Below, one piece after another: positions 22,549 through 31,394 of a stretch of 53,575 bases of DNA. The stretch covers positions 1,084,990-1,138,564 of the forward strand of contig CP091135.1 in NCBI GenBank assembly GCA_021582655.1, written 5' to 3'. This stretch comes from Nitrosomonas sp. Its GTDB lineage: Bacteria; Pseudomonadota; Gammaproteobacteria; Burkholderiales; Nitrosomonadaceae. Numbering within the stretch: the stretch's first letter is position 1; every line of letters begins with the position of its first letter. A program made the position numbers and the translations under genes. Below the pieces are notes generated by a model. The model saw only the letters and a list, made by a program, of their open reading frames with translations. It had not been told where the DNA came from and did no database searches.

Positions 22549-23067
22549 ATGATAAAAAAAATAATCCTGTTAATATTAGCGGCCGATGCATTGATTATGT
22601 TAACTGCGTGCGGGCAGAGCGGTTATCATGACTTAGAAGCGTTCGTTCAAAGTTCCGGTGAAGGATTGCAAGGCAAGGTTGATCCGTTACCGGAAATGAA
22701 ACACTATAAATCATTTGCTTATGCTGCATTTGATCTTCCCGAGCCATTCGCGCCACGTAAAAATGACATGGTTCAAGCGGTATCAAATGGGATTCAGCCG
22801 GATTTAACCCGGCGTAAGGAGGCATTAGAAGCCCATCCGCTGGAAAGTCTCGCGATGGTCGGTTCTCTTCAGCAAAACGACATGACTTATGCTTTGATAA
22901 AGTCACCGGATGGCATATTGTATCGGGTAAGAACCGGTAATTATCTGGGTCAGAATTTTGGTAAAATCAGTCATATTTCCGAATCGGAAGTGAAGCTACT
23001 CGAAATTGTACAAGACGGTGTCAATGATTGGGTCGAAAGAACCAGTGCACTTATACTGAGAAATTAG
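22549..23067 (+). CDS. pilP: Type IV pilus lipoprotein PilP
   Basis: 172 residues with a lipoprotein signal: a hydrophobic start ending in the lipobox LTAC (Cys at about residue 21). PilP bridges the PilNO complex to the PilQ secretin. The later PLESLAMVGSLQQNDMTYAL and the conserved VRTGNYLGQNFGKISHIS segment are hallmarks of the folded C-terminal domain. It lies 2 bases after pilO. Confidence 0.94.
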   Translation: MIKKIILLILAADALIMLTACGQSGYHDLEAFVQSSGEGLQGKVDPLPEMKHYKSFAYAAFDLPEPFAPRKNDMVQAVSNGIQPDLTRRKEALEAHPLESLAMVGSLQQNDMTYALIKSPDGILYRVRTGNYLGQNFGKISHISESEVKLLEIVQDGVNDWVERTSALILRN

Positions 23068-23075
23068 GGAAAATC

Positions 23076-25190
23076 ATGAGCCTATCAATGATGAGCAGCA
23101 ATAAGCTAAGTATCATTTTAGCTTATGTCCTGATTTTTTTTATCAGCTTGGCCGGTGCGGAAGAATCGTCGCACCTGATAGCACCGCAAAACGGTATCCG
23201 TTCGATTGAAATTTCTACCTTTTTGAATGGTGAAGTCATTGTCAAGTTAACGCTCGATCATGCGTTGCCAATTTTGCCATCCGGTGTGGCATTGACCAAT
23301 CCGCATCGTATTTATTTTGATTTCCATAACATTATAAACGGTCTCGGTAAGCATTTGCAGGAAGCCGCGGCGGAAGGCGACCTGCGTAGCGTCAATATCG
23401 TGCAAGTCGGCGATCGGACGCGGGTGGTATTTAATTTATCCAAGCTGATGCGTTATGAGTTGCTGCCACAAGGAAATATTTTGCTCGTCAAATTGATCAC
23501 CGTCAGCGAGAATCGAATGAGTGATGCCGTTGTGCATTTTGCCGAGGAAGCGTCGAATCGAATGCTGAATACTTTGCAGGATATCGATTTCCGGCGCGGA
23601 ACCAATGGCGAAGGGCGGGTGGAAGTCGATATGACGAAAGCGGGGGCAAGCGTTGATGTGCAGCAACAAGGCGATCATATCATTGTTGAATTTGTCGATA
23701 CCTTGTTGCCCGGCAGTTTAAAAAGGCGACTGGATGTGATGGATTTCGCAACGCCGGTGCATACGGTTGAAACCACCAAAAAGGGTGATAATGTACGCAT
23801 GTTGGTTAAAGCGGGCGGACGTTGGGAACATGCCGCGCGACAATCCGGCACCCGTTTTGTTTTGGAAGTGCGGGCGTTGACCGAGGAGGAAGAGGAGGTC
23901 GCGCGCAAAAAACGTGTTGACGGTGGTTATACCGGCGAGCGTTTGTCATTGAATTTTCAGGATGTCGAAGTGCGGGCGGTATTGCAAGTGATCGCCGACT
24001 TTACCAATCTGAACATTATCGCCAGTGATTCAGTCAGCGGTAATCTGACGTTGCGATTAAAGGATGTGCCTTGGGACCAGGCATTTGACATCGTATTGCA
24101 ATCGCAGGGACTGGACAAACGAAAAACCGGCAACGTTATTTTTGTTGCGCCGCGTAAAGAAATGGCGGACCGCGAATTGCTGGATATCGAAGCGAAGCAG
24201 CAGATTTCCGAGTTGGAGCCGCTACGGTCTGAAATTTTTCATTTGAACCACCGCCGGGTCAATTCGATGTCGTTCGAAGGCATGCTCAGTAAGCGTGGCG
24301 CCGTGAGTATGGATGAGATCAGCAATACCGTGACAGTTACCGATATTCCGTCACGCGTGGACGAGATTAGAAAGCGGATCCAAAAACTGGATGCATTTCA
24401 ACGCCAAGTCGTCATCGAGGCGCGAATCGTTGAAGCGATCGAAGCTTTCAGTCGTAATCTCGGCGCACGTTTCGGGGTACAAAACGCGACAGGTATCGGC
24501 GATCAGCGTCTAGGCATCTCAGGAAATCTGACCGGCTCCAGCGCACTGGCTGGCGGCGGTGCGGCGAGCGGTGCAAACAATCTGAATGTCAATTTGCCGG
24601 CTGCCGCAGCGACGGGCCTGCTGGGCGGGCCCGCAGCGCTGGGTTTGAGTCTGATGAAGATCAACAACGGCCGCTTGATTAATTTGGAATTGTCGGCATT
24701 GGAGACCGATCGGCGTGGCAGGGTGATCGCCAGTCCGCGCGTGGTGACGGCGCACGGTATCGAAGCGACCATCGAACAGGGCGACCGGGTCCCTTATCAG
24801 CAAGCGACAAGTAGCGGCGCAACCAGTATCCGCTTCATGGACGCCACGTTGAGATTGCGGGTGAAGCCGCTTATCACCCATAATGGCCAGATCGATATGG
24901 AATTGAATGTCAATCAAGACAAGATAGGCACACCCCTCAATCAATTCCTGCCGCCGCCGATCAACACCAAGCAGGTAACGACTAAAGTATTGGTGGAAAA
25001 TGGCGGAACCGTGGTGATCGGTGGTATTTTCGACCGAGCCGAAAACGAGGTCGTCAATAAAGTACCGATGCTCGGGGATATTCCGGTATTGGGTAACGTG
25101 TTCCGGAATATCTCCAAAGTCGACGAGAAGCGCGAATTGCTGATTTTCGTCACCCCGCGGATCCTAAGCGATAATCTGAATTTGCAATAG
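23076..25190 (+). CDS. pilQ: Type IV pilus secretin PilQ
   Basis: 704 residues from the ATG at 23076, preceded by AGGGA; a longer frame from a TTG at 23028 would run inside pilP. A signal peptide (SIILAYVLIFFISLAGAEE) leads to AMIN domains that bind peptidoglycan, a secretin N0/STN domain (LSLNFQDVEVRAVLQVIADF), an N1 domain, and the outer-membrane secretin barrel with VVIEARIVEAIEAFSRNLG and VPMLGDIPVLGNVFRN. A Gly/Ala-rich insert lies at about residues 490-525. The pilus passes through this pore. Confidence 0.96.
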   Translation: MSLSMMSSNKLSIILAYVLIFFISLAGAEESSHLIAPQNGIRSIEISTFLNGEVIVKLTLDHALPILPSGVALTNPHRIYFDFHNIINGLGKHLQEAAAEGDLRSVNIVQVGDRTRVVFNLSKLMRYELLPQGNILLVKLITVSENRMSDAVVHFAEEASNRMLNTLQDIDFRRGTNGEGRVEVDMTKAGASVDVQQQGDHIIVEFVDTLLPGSLKRRLDVMDFATPVHTVETTKKGDNVRMLVKAGGRWEHAARQSGTRFVLEVRALTEEEEEVARKKRVDGGYTGERLSLNFQDVEVRAVLQVIADFTNLNIIASDSVSGNLTLRLKDVPWDQAFDIVLQSQGLDKRKTGNVIFVAPRKEMADRELLDIEAKQQISELEPLRSEIFHLNHRRVNSMSFEGMLSKRGAVSMDEISNTVTVTDIPSRVDEIRKRIQKLDAFQRQVVIEARIVEAIEAFSRNLGARFGVQNATGIGDQRLGISGNLTGSSALAGGGAASGANNLNVNLPAAAATGLLGGPAALGLSLMKINNGRLINLELSALETDRRGRVIASPRVVTAHGIEATIEQGDRVPYQQATSSGATSIRFMDATLRLRVKPLITHNGQIDMELNVNQDKIGTPLNQFLPPPINTKQVTTKVLVENGGTVVIGGIFDRAENEVVNKVPMLGDIPVLGNVFRNISKVDEKRELLIFVTPRILSDNLNLQ

Positions 25191-25192
25191 CC

Positions 25193-25657
25193 TCATAATC
25201 CTTGCAAAAATTCCTGTTGTCGCCAAGCTTCGTAGACGATAACAGCCGCCGAATTGGATAGATTCAAGCTGCGACTGGCGGTGAGCATCGGGATTCGCAA
25301 GCGCTGCGGCTGCGGAAAACTTTCGAGAATTTCGACAGGCAGGCCGCGGGTTTCCGAACCGAATACCAGTACGTCCCCCGTTGTATACCGGATGCTGTCA
25401 TAGCGTTGTTTTCCTCTGGTGGTTATCGCAAAGAGACGGTGTCCGGCCAAATGGATGCGGCAATCCGTCCAATTATCGTGAACTTTCACCGATGCAAATT
25501 CGTGATAATCCAGTCCGGCACGGATCAATTGTTTGTCCTGTAATGGGAAACCCAGCGGTTTGACGAGATGCAATTGCGTACCGGTATTGGCGCAAAGCCG
25601 GATGATGTTGCCGGTGTTGGGTGGAATTTCCGGTTGGTATAATACGATGTGAAACAT
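25193..25657 (-). CDS. trmL: tRNA (cytidine/uridine(34)-2'-O)-methyltransferase TrmL
   Basis: 154 residues, the exact family size. This SPOUT enzyme methylates the wobble nucleotide of leucine tRNAs using S-adenosylmethionine. MFHIVLYQPEIPPNTGNIIR is the start signature; FGSETRGLP and the knot region IPMLTASRSLNLSNSAAVIV bind the cofactor. It is convergent with pilQ, with only 2 bases between the stops. Confidence 0.95.
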   Translation of the reverse strand: MFHIVLYQPEIPPNTGNIIRLCANTGTQLHLVKPLGFPLQDKQLIRAGLDYHEFASVKVHDNWTDCRIHLAGHRLFAITTRGKQRYDSIRYTTGDVLVFGSETRGLPVEILESFPQPQRLRIPMLTASRSLNLSNSAAVIVYEAWRQQEFLQGL

Positions 25658-25665
25658 AAGATACG

Positions 25666-26367
25666 CTATTGGATTGCCGCGGAGTCGATCCGGGTGGTTT
25701 CGGGCAGCGCGCGTGCGATAACCCAGTTGCTGATTTCAGCTGCACCTTGTTGGCGCAGCATTTTGGCCAGCTCGTTCAGCGTTGCGCCGGTGGTCATGAC
25801 ATCATCGATCACGGCAACATGCTTGCCGGTCATGCTGACAGTCACATCAAATGCCTTACGGATATTTCCGGGGCGCTTCTTCCACGGCAATTCCGCTTGT
25901 GGAGGCGTGTGCCTGATGCGCTTGCAGCTATCCGGCAGGAGCGGAATATTCAATTGCTTCGCAATGAAACGGCCGATTTCCATTGCTTGATTGAAACCGC
26001 GCTCGCGCAATCGAACCGGGTGCAACGGCATCGGAACGATTAAATCCGGTTTTACGGTCAGGGATTCCAATTTCAGTATCAGCAACTTTCCAAGTATCGG
26101 TGCCAATGTCAGGTCAGCGCGGTATTTCAGCGCCTGAATCAGTGCATCGATGGGAAACGTATAGCGGGTTGCCGCGACCGTGCGGTCAAAGGCGGGTGGT
26201 TTTTTGAGGCAAGCCCCGCATACCTCAGCGGACGGTACCGGCCACAAGCAAACCGGACAATGTGCGTCCGGCAGTTGCGGCAGGTCATTCCGGCAAGGGG
26301 CGCATAAATCCTGATTGGTTGATGCGCGACATAGGGTGCAGTTTTTATTCAGAAAAATCGGTATCAA
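25666..26367 (-). CDS. comF: ComF family protein (phosphoribosyltransferase fold)
   Basis: 233 residues. An N-terminal zinc-ribbon-like region has paired cysteines (CTLC, CAPC, CPVC, CGAC within residues 10-60). A type I phosphoribosyltransferase domain follows with the PRPP loop VAVIDDVMTTGATLNE and the family signature LRERGFNQA. ComF is needed for DNA uptake in competent bacteria, though many relatives have no proven role. It lies 8 bases before trmL on the same strand and opposite bioB. Confidence 0.9.
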   Translation of the reverse strand: MIPIFLNKNCTLCRASTNQDLCAPCRNDLPQLPDAHCPVCLWPVPSAEVCGACLKKPPAFDRTVAATRYTFPIDALIQALKYRADLTLAPILGKLLILKLESLTVKPDLIVPMPLHPVRLRERGFNQAMEIGRFIAKQLNIPLLPDSCKRIRHTPPQAELPWKKRPGNIRKAFDVTVSMTGKHVAVIDDVMTTGATLNELAKMLRQQGAAEISNWVIARALPETTRIDSAAIQ

Positions 26368-26480
26368 TGTTAGGCTGCCGGTGAAGGTACGCTACTCAAA
26401 AATTGACAGTATGCATTGAATCCGTGATCATCCAAAATTCTCGATCACAAAGTGATTTAAATCAGACAACAGGTAACCGT

Positions 26481-27488
26481 ATGAATTTGGATACATCAGC
26501 AACCCACGAAATACAACACGACATAAGCAGTATACCCGGAAAAACGCAATCCGCCCCGTGCTGGAGCGTGGCGGAGGTGCTGGCACTACTCAACGCGCCT
26601 TTCAATGATTTGATCTATCGTGCACACACCGTGCATCGGCAATACCACGATCCGAACGGTGTGCAATTATCCACCTTGATTTCGGTAAAGACCGGCGGTT
26701 GCCCGGAGGACTGCGGCTATTGTCCGCAAGCGGCACGTTATCATACCGATGTCGAGAATCAGGCGATGCTATCCGTGGATGAGGTTGTTACCGCCGCAGC
26801 GGCAGCAAAGGCCAACGGTGCGACACGGTTTTGCATGGGTGCCGCTTGGCGCGGGCCCAAGCAGCGCGACATTGAAAAAATGACTGAAATGATACGCGCG
26901 GTCAAGTCGCTCGGCATGGAAACCTGCGCGACATTGGGATTGCTGAAGCCCGGTCAGGCGCAGCAACTCGGTGCAGCGGGGCTGGATTATTACAACCACA
27001 ACCTCGATACAGCCCCGGAATTTTATGAAGAAATCATCACCACACGGCAGTATCAGGATCGTCTGGATACTCTGCAGGAAGTGCGCGGTGCCGGTATCAA
27101 CGTATGTTGCGGCGGTATCGTCGGTATGGGCGAGATGCGTGAAGCGCGTGCCGGCTTGATTGCGCAATTGGCGAATCTGGAGCCGTACCCGGAATCGGTA
27201 CCGATCAACCATTTGGTACAAGTGGAAGGCACGCCGCTGTACGGTACCGCCGCACTCGATCCGCTGGAATTCGTCCGTACCATCGCCGCCGCGCGCATCA
27301 CCATGCCCAAAGCCATGGTGCGGTTATCCGCCGGGCGGCAGGAGATGTCGGAAGCGGTTCAGGCGTTGTGCTTTCTCGCGGGTGCCAACTCGATCTTTTA
27401 TGGCGACAAGCTGTTGACTACCGGTAATCCGGAGACCGATCGCGATCAAGTTTTGATGAAAAAATTGGGGTTGCACGCGCTGCCGTAG
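26481..27488 (+). CDS. bioB: Biotin synthase
   Basis: 335 residues from the ATG at 26481; the frame is open back to 26403, but that would add 26 residues with no family match. BioB is a radical-SAM enzyme that inserts sulfur into dethiobiotin. The cluster motif [10 protein letters not shown] (CxxxCxxC) is intact. [30 protein letters not shown] and the C-terminal [15 protein letters not shown] complete the active site and second cluster region. It heads the bio operon and abuts bioF. Confidence 0.97.
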   Translation: MNLDTSATHEIQHDISSIPGKTQSAPCWSVAEVLALLNAPFNDLIYRAHTVHRQYHDPNGVQLSTLISVKTGGCPEDCGYCPQAARYHTDVENQAMLSVDEVVTAAAAAKANGATRFCMGAAWRGPKQRDIEKMTEMIRAVKSLGMETCATLGLLKPGQAQQLGAAGLDYYNHNLDTAPEFYEEIITTRQYQDRLDTLQEVRGAGINVCCGGIVGMGEMREARAGLIAQLANLEPYPESVPINHLVQVEGTPLYGTAALDPLEFVRTIAAARITMPKAMVRLSAGRQEMSEAVQALCFLAGANSIFYGDKLLTTGNPETDRDQVLMKKLGLHALP

Positions 27489-28649
27489 ATGATTGCCGAT
27501 CTGGCCGAACAGCTTCGCGATCGCGAACAGCAAAGCTTGTTGCGGCGGCGGCAGCTGCTTGAAAGCCCGCAAGCGGGTCGCATCACCGTCGACGGTTGTG
27601 ATTACCTGGCTTTTTGCAGTAACGACTATCTGGGGCTTGCCAATCATCCGCAGTTGATCGAAGCAGCTTGCGAGGGGGTGCGACGATACGGTGTCGGTGC
27701 GGGCGCTTCACATTTGATCAGCGGGCATTCCGTGGCGCACCACGAATTGGAGCAAGCGCTTGCCGCATTCAGCGGATTTCCGCAAGCATTGCTGTTCTCC
27801 ACCGGCTACATGGCTAACATCGGCGTGGTGACGGCGTTGACGGGACGCGCGGATGCGGTTTTCGCCGACAAACTCAATCATGCGTCGCTGAACGATGCCG
27901 CGCTGTTGTCGCGGGCCGCATTCATTCGCTATCCGCATTTGGATTTGAGAGTTTTGGAGCAGCATCTGGCGTCGACCGGTGCGCGGCGTAAATTGGTGAT
28001 TTCCGATACGGTGTTCAGCATGGAAGGCGATATCGCCCCCATTTCCCAATTAATCGAATTGTGCAGGCGCTACGATGCGTGGCTGCTGTTGGACGACGCG
28101 CACGGTTTCGGTGTGATGGGCGAGCATGGGCGCGGGAGCTTATTTTTGTCGGATGCGATCGCACGTGTGCCGAATTTGATCTATATGGCGACTCTGGGTA
28201 AGGCGGCGGGTGTATTCGGCGCTTTCGTTGCGGCGCAGCCGGATGTGATCGAGACCCTTATTCAATCCGCGCGCAGTTATATTTACACCACCGCCACACC
28301 GCCATTATTGGCGCATACCTTATTGACGAGCCTGAAACTGATCGAGCGGGAAGCGTGGCGGCGTGAAGCGTTGGAGGGCAGCATCGTACAATTGAAGCAA
28401 GGCTTGCGTGCATTGCCGTGGCGATTGTTGCCGTCTTGCACGCCGATTCAACCGCTGTTGATCGGTGACAGTGTCGAAACGGTACGGATCAGCCGGTGCT
28501 TGCGCGAGCGCGGCATTCTGGTGCCGGCGATCCGCCCGCCGACAGTGCCGCAAGGTGCGGCACGACTGCGTATCTCGTTATCCGCCGTGCATACGTCGGA
28601 CGATGTGCAATGCCTTGTCGATGTGTTGAATGACTTGGCAGACGCATGA
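27489..28649 (+). CDS. bioF: 8-amino-7-oxononanoate synthase
   Basis: 386 residues. BioF condenses pimeloyl-ACP with alanine using pyridoxal phosphate. FCSNDYLGLANHP, GAGASHLISGHS, LLDDAHGFGVMGEHGRG and the PLP lysine in MATLGKAAGVFGAF are diagnostic. The ATG follows the bioB stop with no gap and the end overlaps bioH by 4 bases. Confidence 0.97.
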   Translation: MIADLAEQLRDREQQSLLRRRQLLESPQAGRITVDGCDYLAFCSNDYLGLANHPQLIEAACEGVRRYGVGAGASHLISGHSVAHHELEQALAAFSGFPQALLFSTGYMANIGVVTALTGRADAVFADKLNHASLNDAALLSRAAFIRYPHLDLRVLEQHLASTGARRKLVISDTVFSMEGDIAPISQLIELCRRYDAWLLLDDAHGFGVMGEHGRGSLFLSDAIARVPNLIYMATLGKAAGVFGAFVAAQPDVIETLIQSARSYIYTTATPPLLAHTLLTSLKLIEREAWRREALEGSIVQLKQGLRALPWRLLPSCTPIQPLLIGDSVETVRISRCLRERGILVPAIRPPTVPQGAARLRISLSAVHTSDDVQCLVDVLNDLADA

Positions 28650-29419
28650 CACCGCTGCTGCATATCGAAACATTAGGCCAAGGTCCCGATCTGGTGTTGT
28701 TGCACGGCTGGGCGATGCACAGCGGCATTTGGGACGGTGTACGCAATTTGCTGATGCAGCGGTTCCGGTTGCATTTGATCGATTTGCCGGGACATGGCTT
28801 AAGTCCGTTGAGCGACTCCGGGACATTGGATCATTGGGTCGAAGCCGTTGCCGGTGTATTGCCGGAGCGCTGTATGCTCGGCGGTTGGTCGCTCGGCGGG
28901 CAGATTGCGATGGAATTGGCGTTACGCGAACCGCAGCGGGTGGAAAAGCTGGTGTTGATCGCCACCACACCGTGTTTTGCCAGGCGCGACGATTGGGAAT
29001 GGGGCATGGAGCACAAATTGCTGCAATTGTTTCTGGAAAATCTGAAAATTAACTACACCACCACCATCAATCGATTTTTGATGCTGCAAATGAGTGGCGA
29101 CCGTGATGCAGGCAAGATTCTGCCACAATTGCGGCAAAGCTTTTTTCAGCGTGCCGAACCTGATCCCGGGGCGTTGCAGCAAGGACTGAAAATACTGCAG
29201 CACAGTGATTTGCGCAGCTGCTTCAGCGGCATCGGGCAACCGGTGCTGATCGTGCATGGTGATAACGATGTAATTACGCATCCCGCTGCAGCCGGTTGGA
29301 TGCACCGGCAACTGCCGCAATCACGGTATGTTAACTTCGAACATTGCGGTCATGCACCGTTTTTATCGTTCCCTGATCAATTTGTCACACATCTCGATGA
29401 TTTCAGAACAATTTCTTGA
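28646..29419 (+). CDS. bioH: Pimeloyl-ACP methyl ester esterase
   Basis: 257 residues, an alpha/beta hydrolase that removes the methyl group from pimeloyl-ACP methyl ester. LLHGWAMHSGIWDG forms the oxyanion region, GGWSLGGQIA holds the nucleophile Ser, HGDNDVITH the Asp, and FEHCGHAPFLS the His. It overlaps bioF (ATGA) and bioC (23 bases), so the operon is very compact. Confidence 0.96.
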   Translation: MTPLLHIETLGQGPDLVLLHGWAMHSGIWDGVRNLLMQRFRLHLIDLPGHGLSPLSDSGTLDHWVEAVAGVLPERCMLGGWSLGGQIAMELALREPQRVEKLVLIATTPCFARRDDWEWGMEHKLLQLFLENLKINYTTTINRFLMLQMSGDRDAGKILPQLRQSFFQRAEPDPGALQQGLKILQHSDLRSCFSGIGQPVLIVHGDNDVITHPAAAGWMHRQLPQSRYVNFEHCGHAPFLSFPDQFVTHLDDFRTIS

Positions 29420-30278
29420 TAAAAATCAACTGCGCGCCGCATTTGAGCGCGCTGCGAACAGTTACGACCAGGCGGCGGTATTGCAACGGGAAATCAGTAA
29501 CCGCATGCTGGCACGCTTGGATTACATCAAATACCGGCCCGGTGTGATTCTCGATGCCGGCAGCGGTACCGGCTACGGCACCCATCAGCTGGCCAAGCGC
29601 TATCCGCAACACCAATTGATCGCGGTCGATATCGCCTGGCGGATGTTGTCACACGCTCGTCCCAATACCGCCTGGTGGCAGCGTTTGCTGCCACTGCAGC
29701 AACAACGCACCGACTACGTGTGTGCCGATATCGAGCAATTTCCGATCAAAAATGAAAGCGTCGGTATGATCTGGTCGAATCTCGCGCTGCAATGGTGCAA
29801 CAATTTGGATCGCACTTTCGCTGAAATGCACCGTATTCTGCGCACCGACGGATTGCTGATGTTCAGTACTTTTGGTCCGGATACGTTGAAAGAACTGCGC
29901 CAATCTTTTGCGAAGGTCGACGCGTACCACCACGTCAACCGCTTTATCGATATGCACGACATCGGCGATCTGCTGGTGCACAACGGTTTTTCCACGCCGG
30001 TAATGGATATGGAATACATCACGCTGACGTATGACGATGTGATCGGTGTTATGCGTGACCTCAAAGCCATTGGTGCGCATAACGTGATCCAAGGCCGGCG
30101 TCAGGGGTTGATGGGTAAAAATCGGTGGCGGCAGGCGATCGAAGCCTACGAGGCGCTGCGCCGTGACGGCAAGCTGCCCGCCACGTTCGAGGTGATATAC
30201 GGCCATGCTTGGCGCCCGTTAGACCGTCGCGCGGTATTGACGCCGGAAACGCGCCGGCAATTGGGTTTGATTCCTTGA
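29397..30278 (+). CDS. bioC: Malonyl-ACP O-methyltransferase
   Basis: 293 residues from the ATG at 29397, which gives MISEQFLDKNQLRAAFERAA as in relatives; the frame is open to 29328 but that part lies inside bioH. BioC methylates malonyl-ACP to start pimelate synthesis. The SAM motif is VILDAGSGTGYGTHQLAKRY; LMFSTFGPDTLKELRQSF is a BioC signature. The stop overlaps the bioD start. Confidence 0.95.
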   Translation: MISEQFLDKNQLRAAFERAANSYDQAAVLQREISNRMLARLDYIKYRPGVILDAGSGTGYGTHQLAKRYPQHQLIAVDIAWRMLSHARPNTAWWQRLLPLQQQRTDYVCADIEQFPIKNESVGMIWSNLALQWCNNLDRTFAEMHRILRTDGLLMFSTFGPDTLKELRQSFAKVDAYHHVNRFIDMHDIGDLLVHNGFSTPVMDMEYITLTYDDVIGVMRDLKAIGAHNVIQGRRQGLMGKNRWRQAIEAYEALRRDGKLPATFEVIYGHAWRPLDRRAVLTPETRRQLGLIP

Positions 30279-30955
30279 GTACAGGCAAAGGTTTTTTTGT
30301 TACCGGCACCGATACCGGTGTCGGCAAAACCGCGGTCAGCTGTGCGTTACTGCATGCATTTGCAGCGCAGGGCAGTAGAGTCATCGGCATGAAACCGATT
30401 GCCGCGGGAAGCGAGAACGGCCAATGGTCGGATGTCGAGCAATTGCTTACCGCAAGCAACGTGACCGCCACCCGTGGACAAGTCAATCCCTATGCTTTTG
30501 ATCCGCCCGTCTCCCCGCATCTCGCCGCACACCAAGCGGGAACGGAAATCGACCTTGCGGCGATTCGGCAAGCTTACCGGGCGCTCGGCAGCAAAGCGGA
30601 TATCGTTATTGTCGAAGGCGCAGGCGGTTTCCTGGTGCCGGTCAATCCGCAACAAACCGGCGCCGATCTGGCGAGGCTGTTGAGTTTGCCGGTGATCTTG
30701 GTAGTCGGGATGCGGCTGGGTTGCTTGAATCACGCACTGCTGACCGTACAAGCGATACGGGCAGCCGGTTTACCGTTGGCGGGCTGGGTGGCGAATTGCA
30801 TCGATCCGCGGATGCAAGCTGTAGCGGAAAATGTTGCGACGCTGGCGCAGCGATTGGATGGCGCGTTGCTGGGAGTGATGCCGTTTGATCCGGCAATGAA
30901 TTTACAAAAAAGCGGCGATCTTTTGAATATTGTGACATTGAGGGATTATGTATAG
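30275..30955 (+). CDS. bioD: ATP-dependent dethiobiotin synthetase
   Basis: 226 residues from the TTG at 30275, which overlaps the bioC stop (TTGA); E. coli BioD has 225. A longer frame from 30209 is less likely. BioD closes the ureido ring of dethiobiotin. The P-loop GTDTGVGKTAVS and GMKPIAAGS, then EGAGGFLVPVN, are the active-site motifs. With bioB, F, H and C this leaves only bioA missing from the window. Confidence 0.95.
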   Translation: MSTGKGFFVTGTDTGVGKTAVSCALLHAFAAQGSRVIGMKPIAAGSENGQWSDVEQLLTASNVTATRGQVNPYAFDPPVSPHLAAHQAGTEIDLAAIRQAYRALGSKADIVIVEGAGGFLVPVNPQQTGADLARLLSLPVILVVGMRLGCLNHALLTVQAIRAAGLPLAGWVANCIDPRMQAVAENVATLAQRLDGALLGVMPFDPAMNLQKSGDLLNIVTLRDYV

Positions 30956-31081
30956 GGGGTAGTGTGTCGGGCGCGACAGAGCAAATGACTGCGCTAATCC
31001 GGTCATGCGTGATGGTATTTGAAAAAATGGCGGTGCGTGATCCGGATGATTCAAAGATGATCCGGACGTTAAGGAAATAGT

Positions 31082-31282
31082 GTACTGGACTCATCAATAC
31101 GCACCGGAGTGGTCCGCATGATTGGTTCAGCCGATAGCAGCGAGCGGCGCAAGGCCAGGTCGTTTGCTTCGGCGATATCGATGCTGAATTTTTACATCAA
31201 ACGGGCGGGAAAGCATTTGCCCGTGCGATAGCGTGAGGTATTGGAGCGCGCCAAGGATAAACTGCGGAGGTTGTACGACAGG
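31082..31282 (+). pseudogene. Decayed DUF3175-like gene in the bioD-glgB gap
   Basis: The 439 bases between bioD and glgB hold no intact gene. In one frame, SSERRKARSFASAISMLNFY followed by IKRAGKHLPVR, an in-frame TAG (31229-31231), and REVLERAKDKLRRLYDR resembles the conserved core of DUF3175 proteins (a family of about 100 residues with unknown role). The N-terminal third is not recognisable, and a possible ATG at 31118 has no clear ribosome site. The assignment rests on memory of the family pattern. Nothing else was seen in the gap apart from a short GCCGG/CCGGC hairpin at 31362-31375. Confidence 0.5.
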
Positions 31283-31394
31283 TCATGTATTCATTTTGAA
31301 ACAGCACGACGGAATGTGTGTGGACCACGCGGCATCAGCGTTTTTTACTTGGTTTGCTTACGCCGGTTTTCCGGCAGCCGATCTCAGTGACGGG

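Noticed and set aside
23028-23075. Upstream TTG start for pilQ
   Set aside because: It would place residues before the signal peptide and overlap pilP; the ATG at 23076 gives a normal signal peptide.
29328-29396. Longer start for bioC
   Set aside because: The extra residues lie wholly inside bioH and match no BioC; the ATG at 29397 gives the family start.
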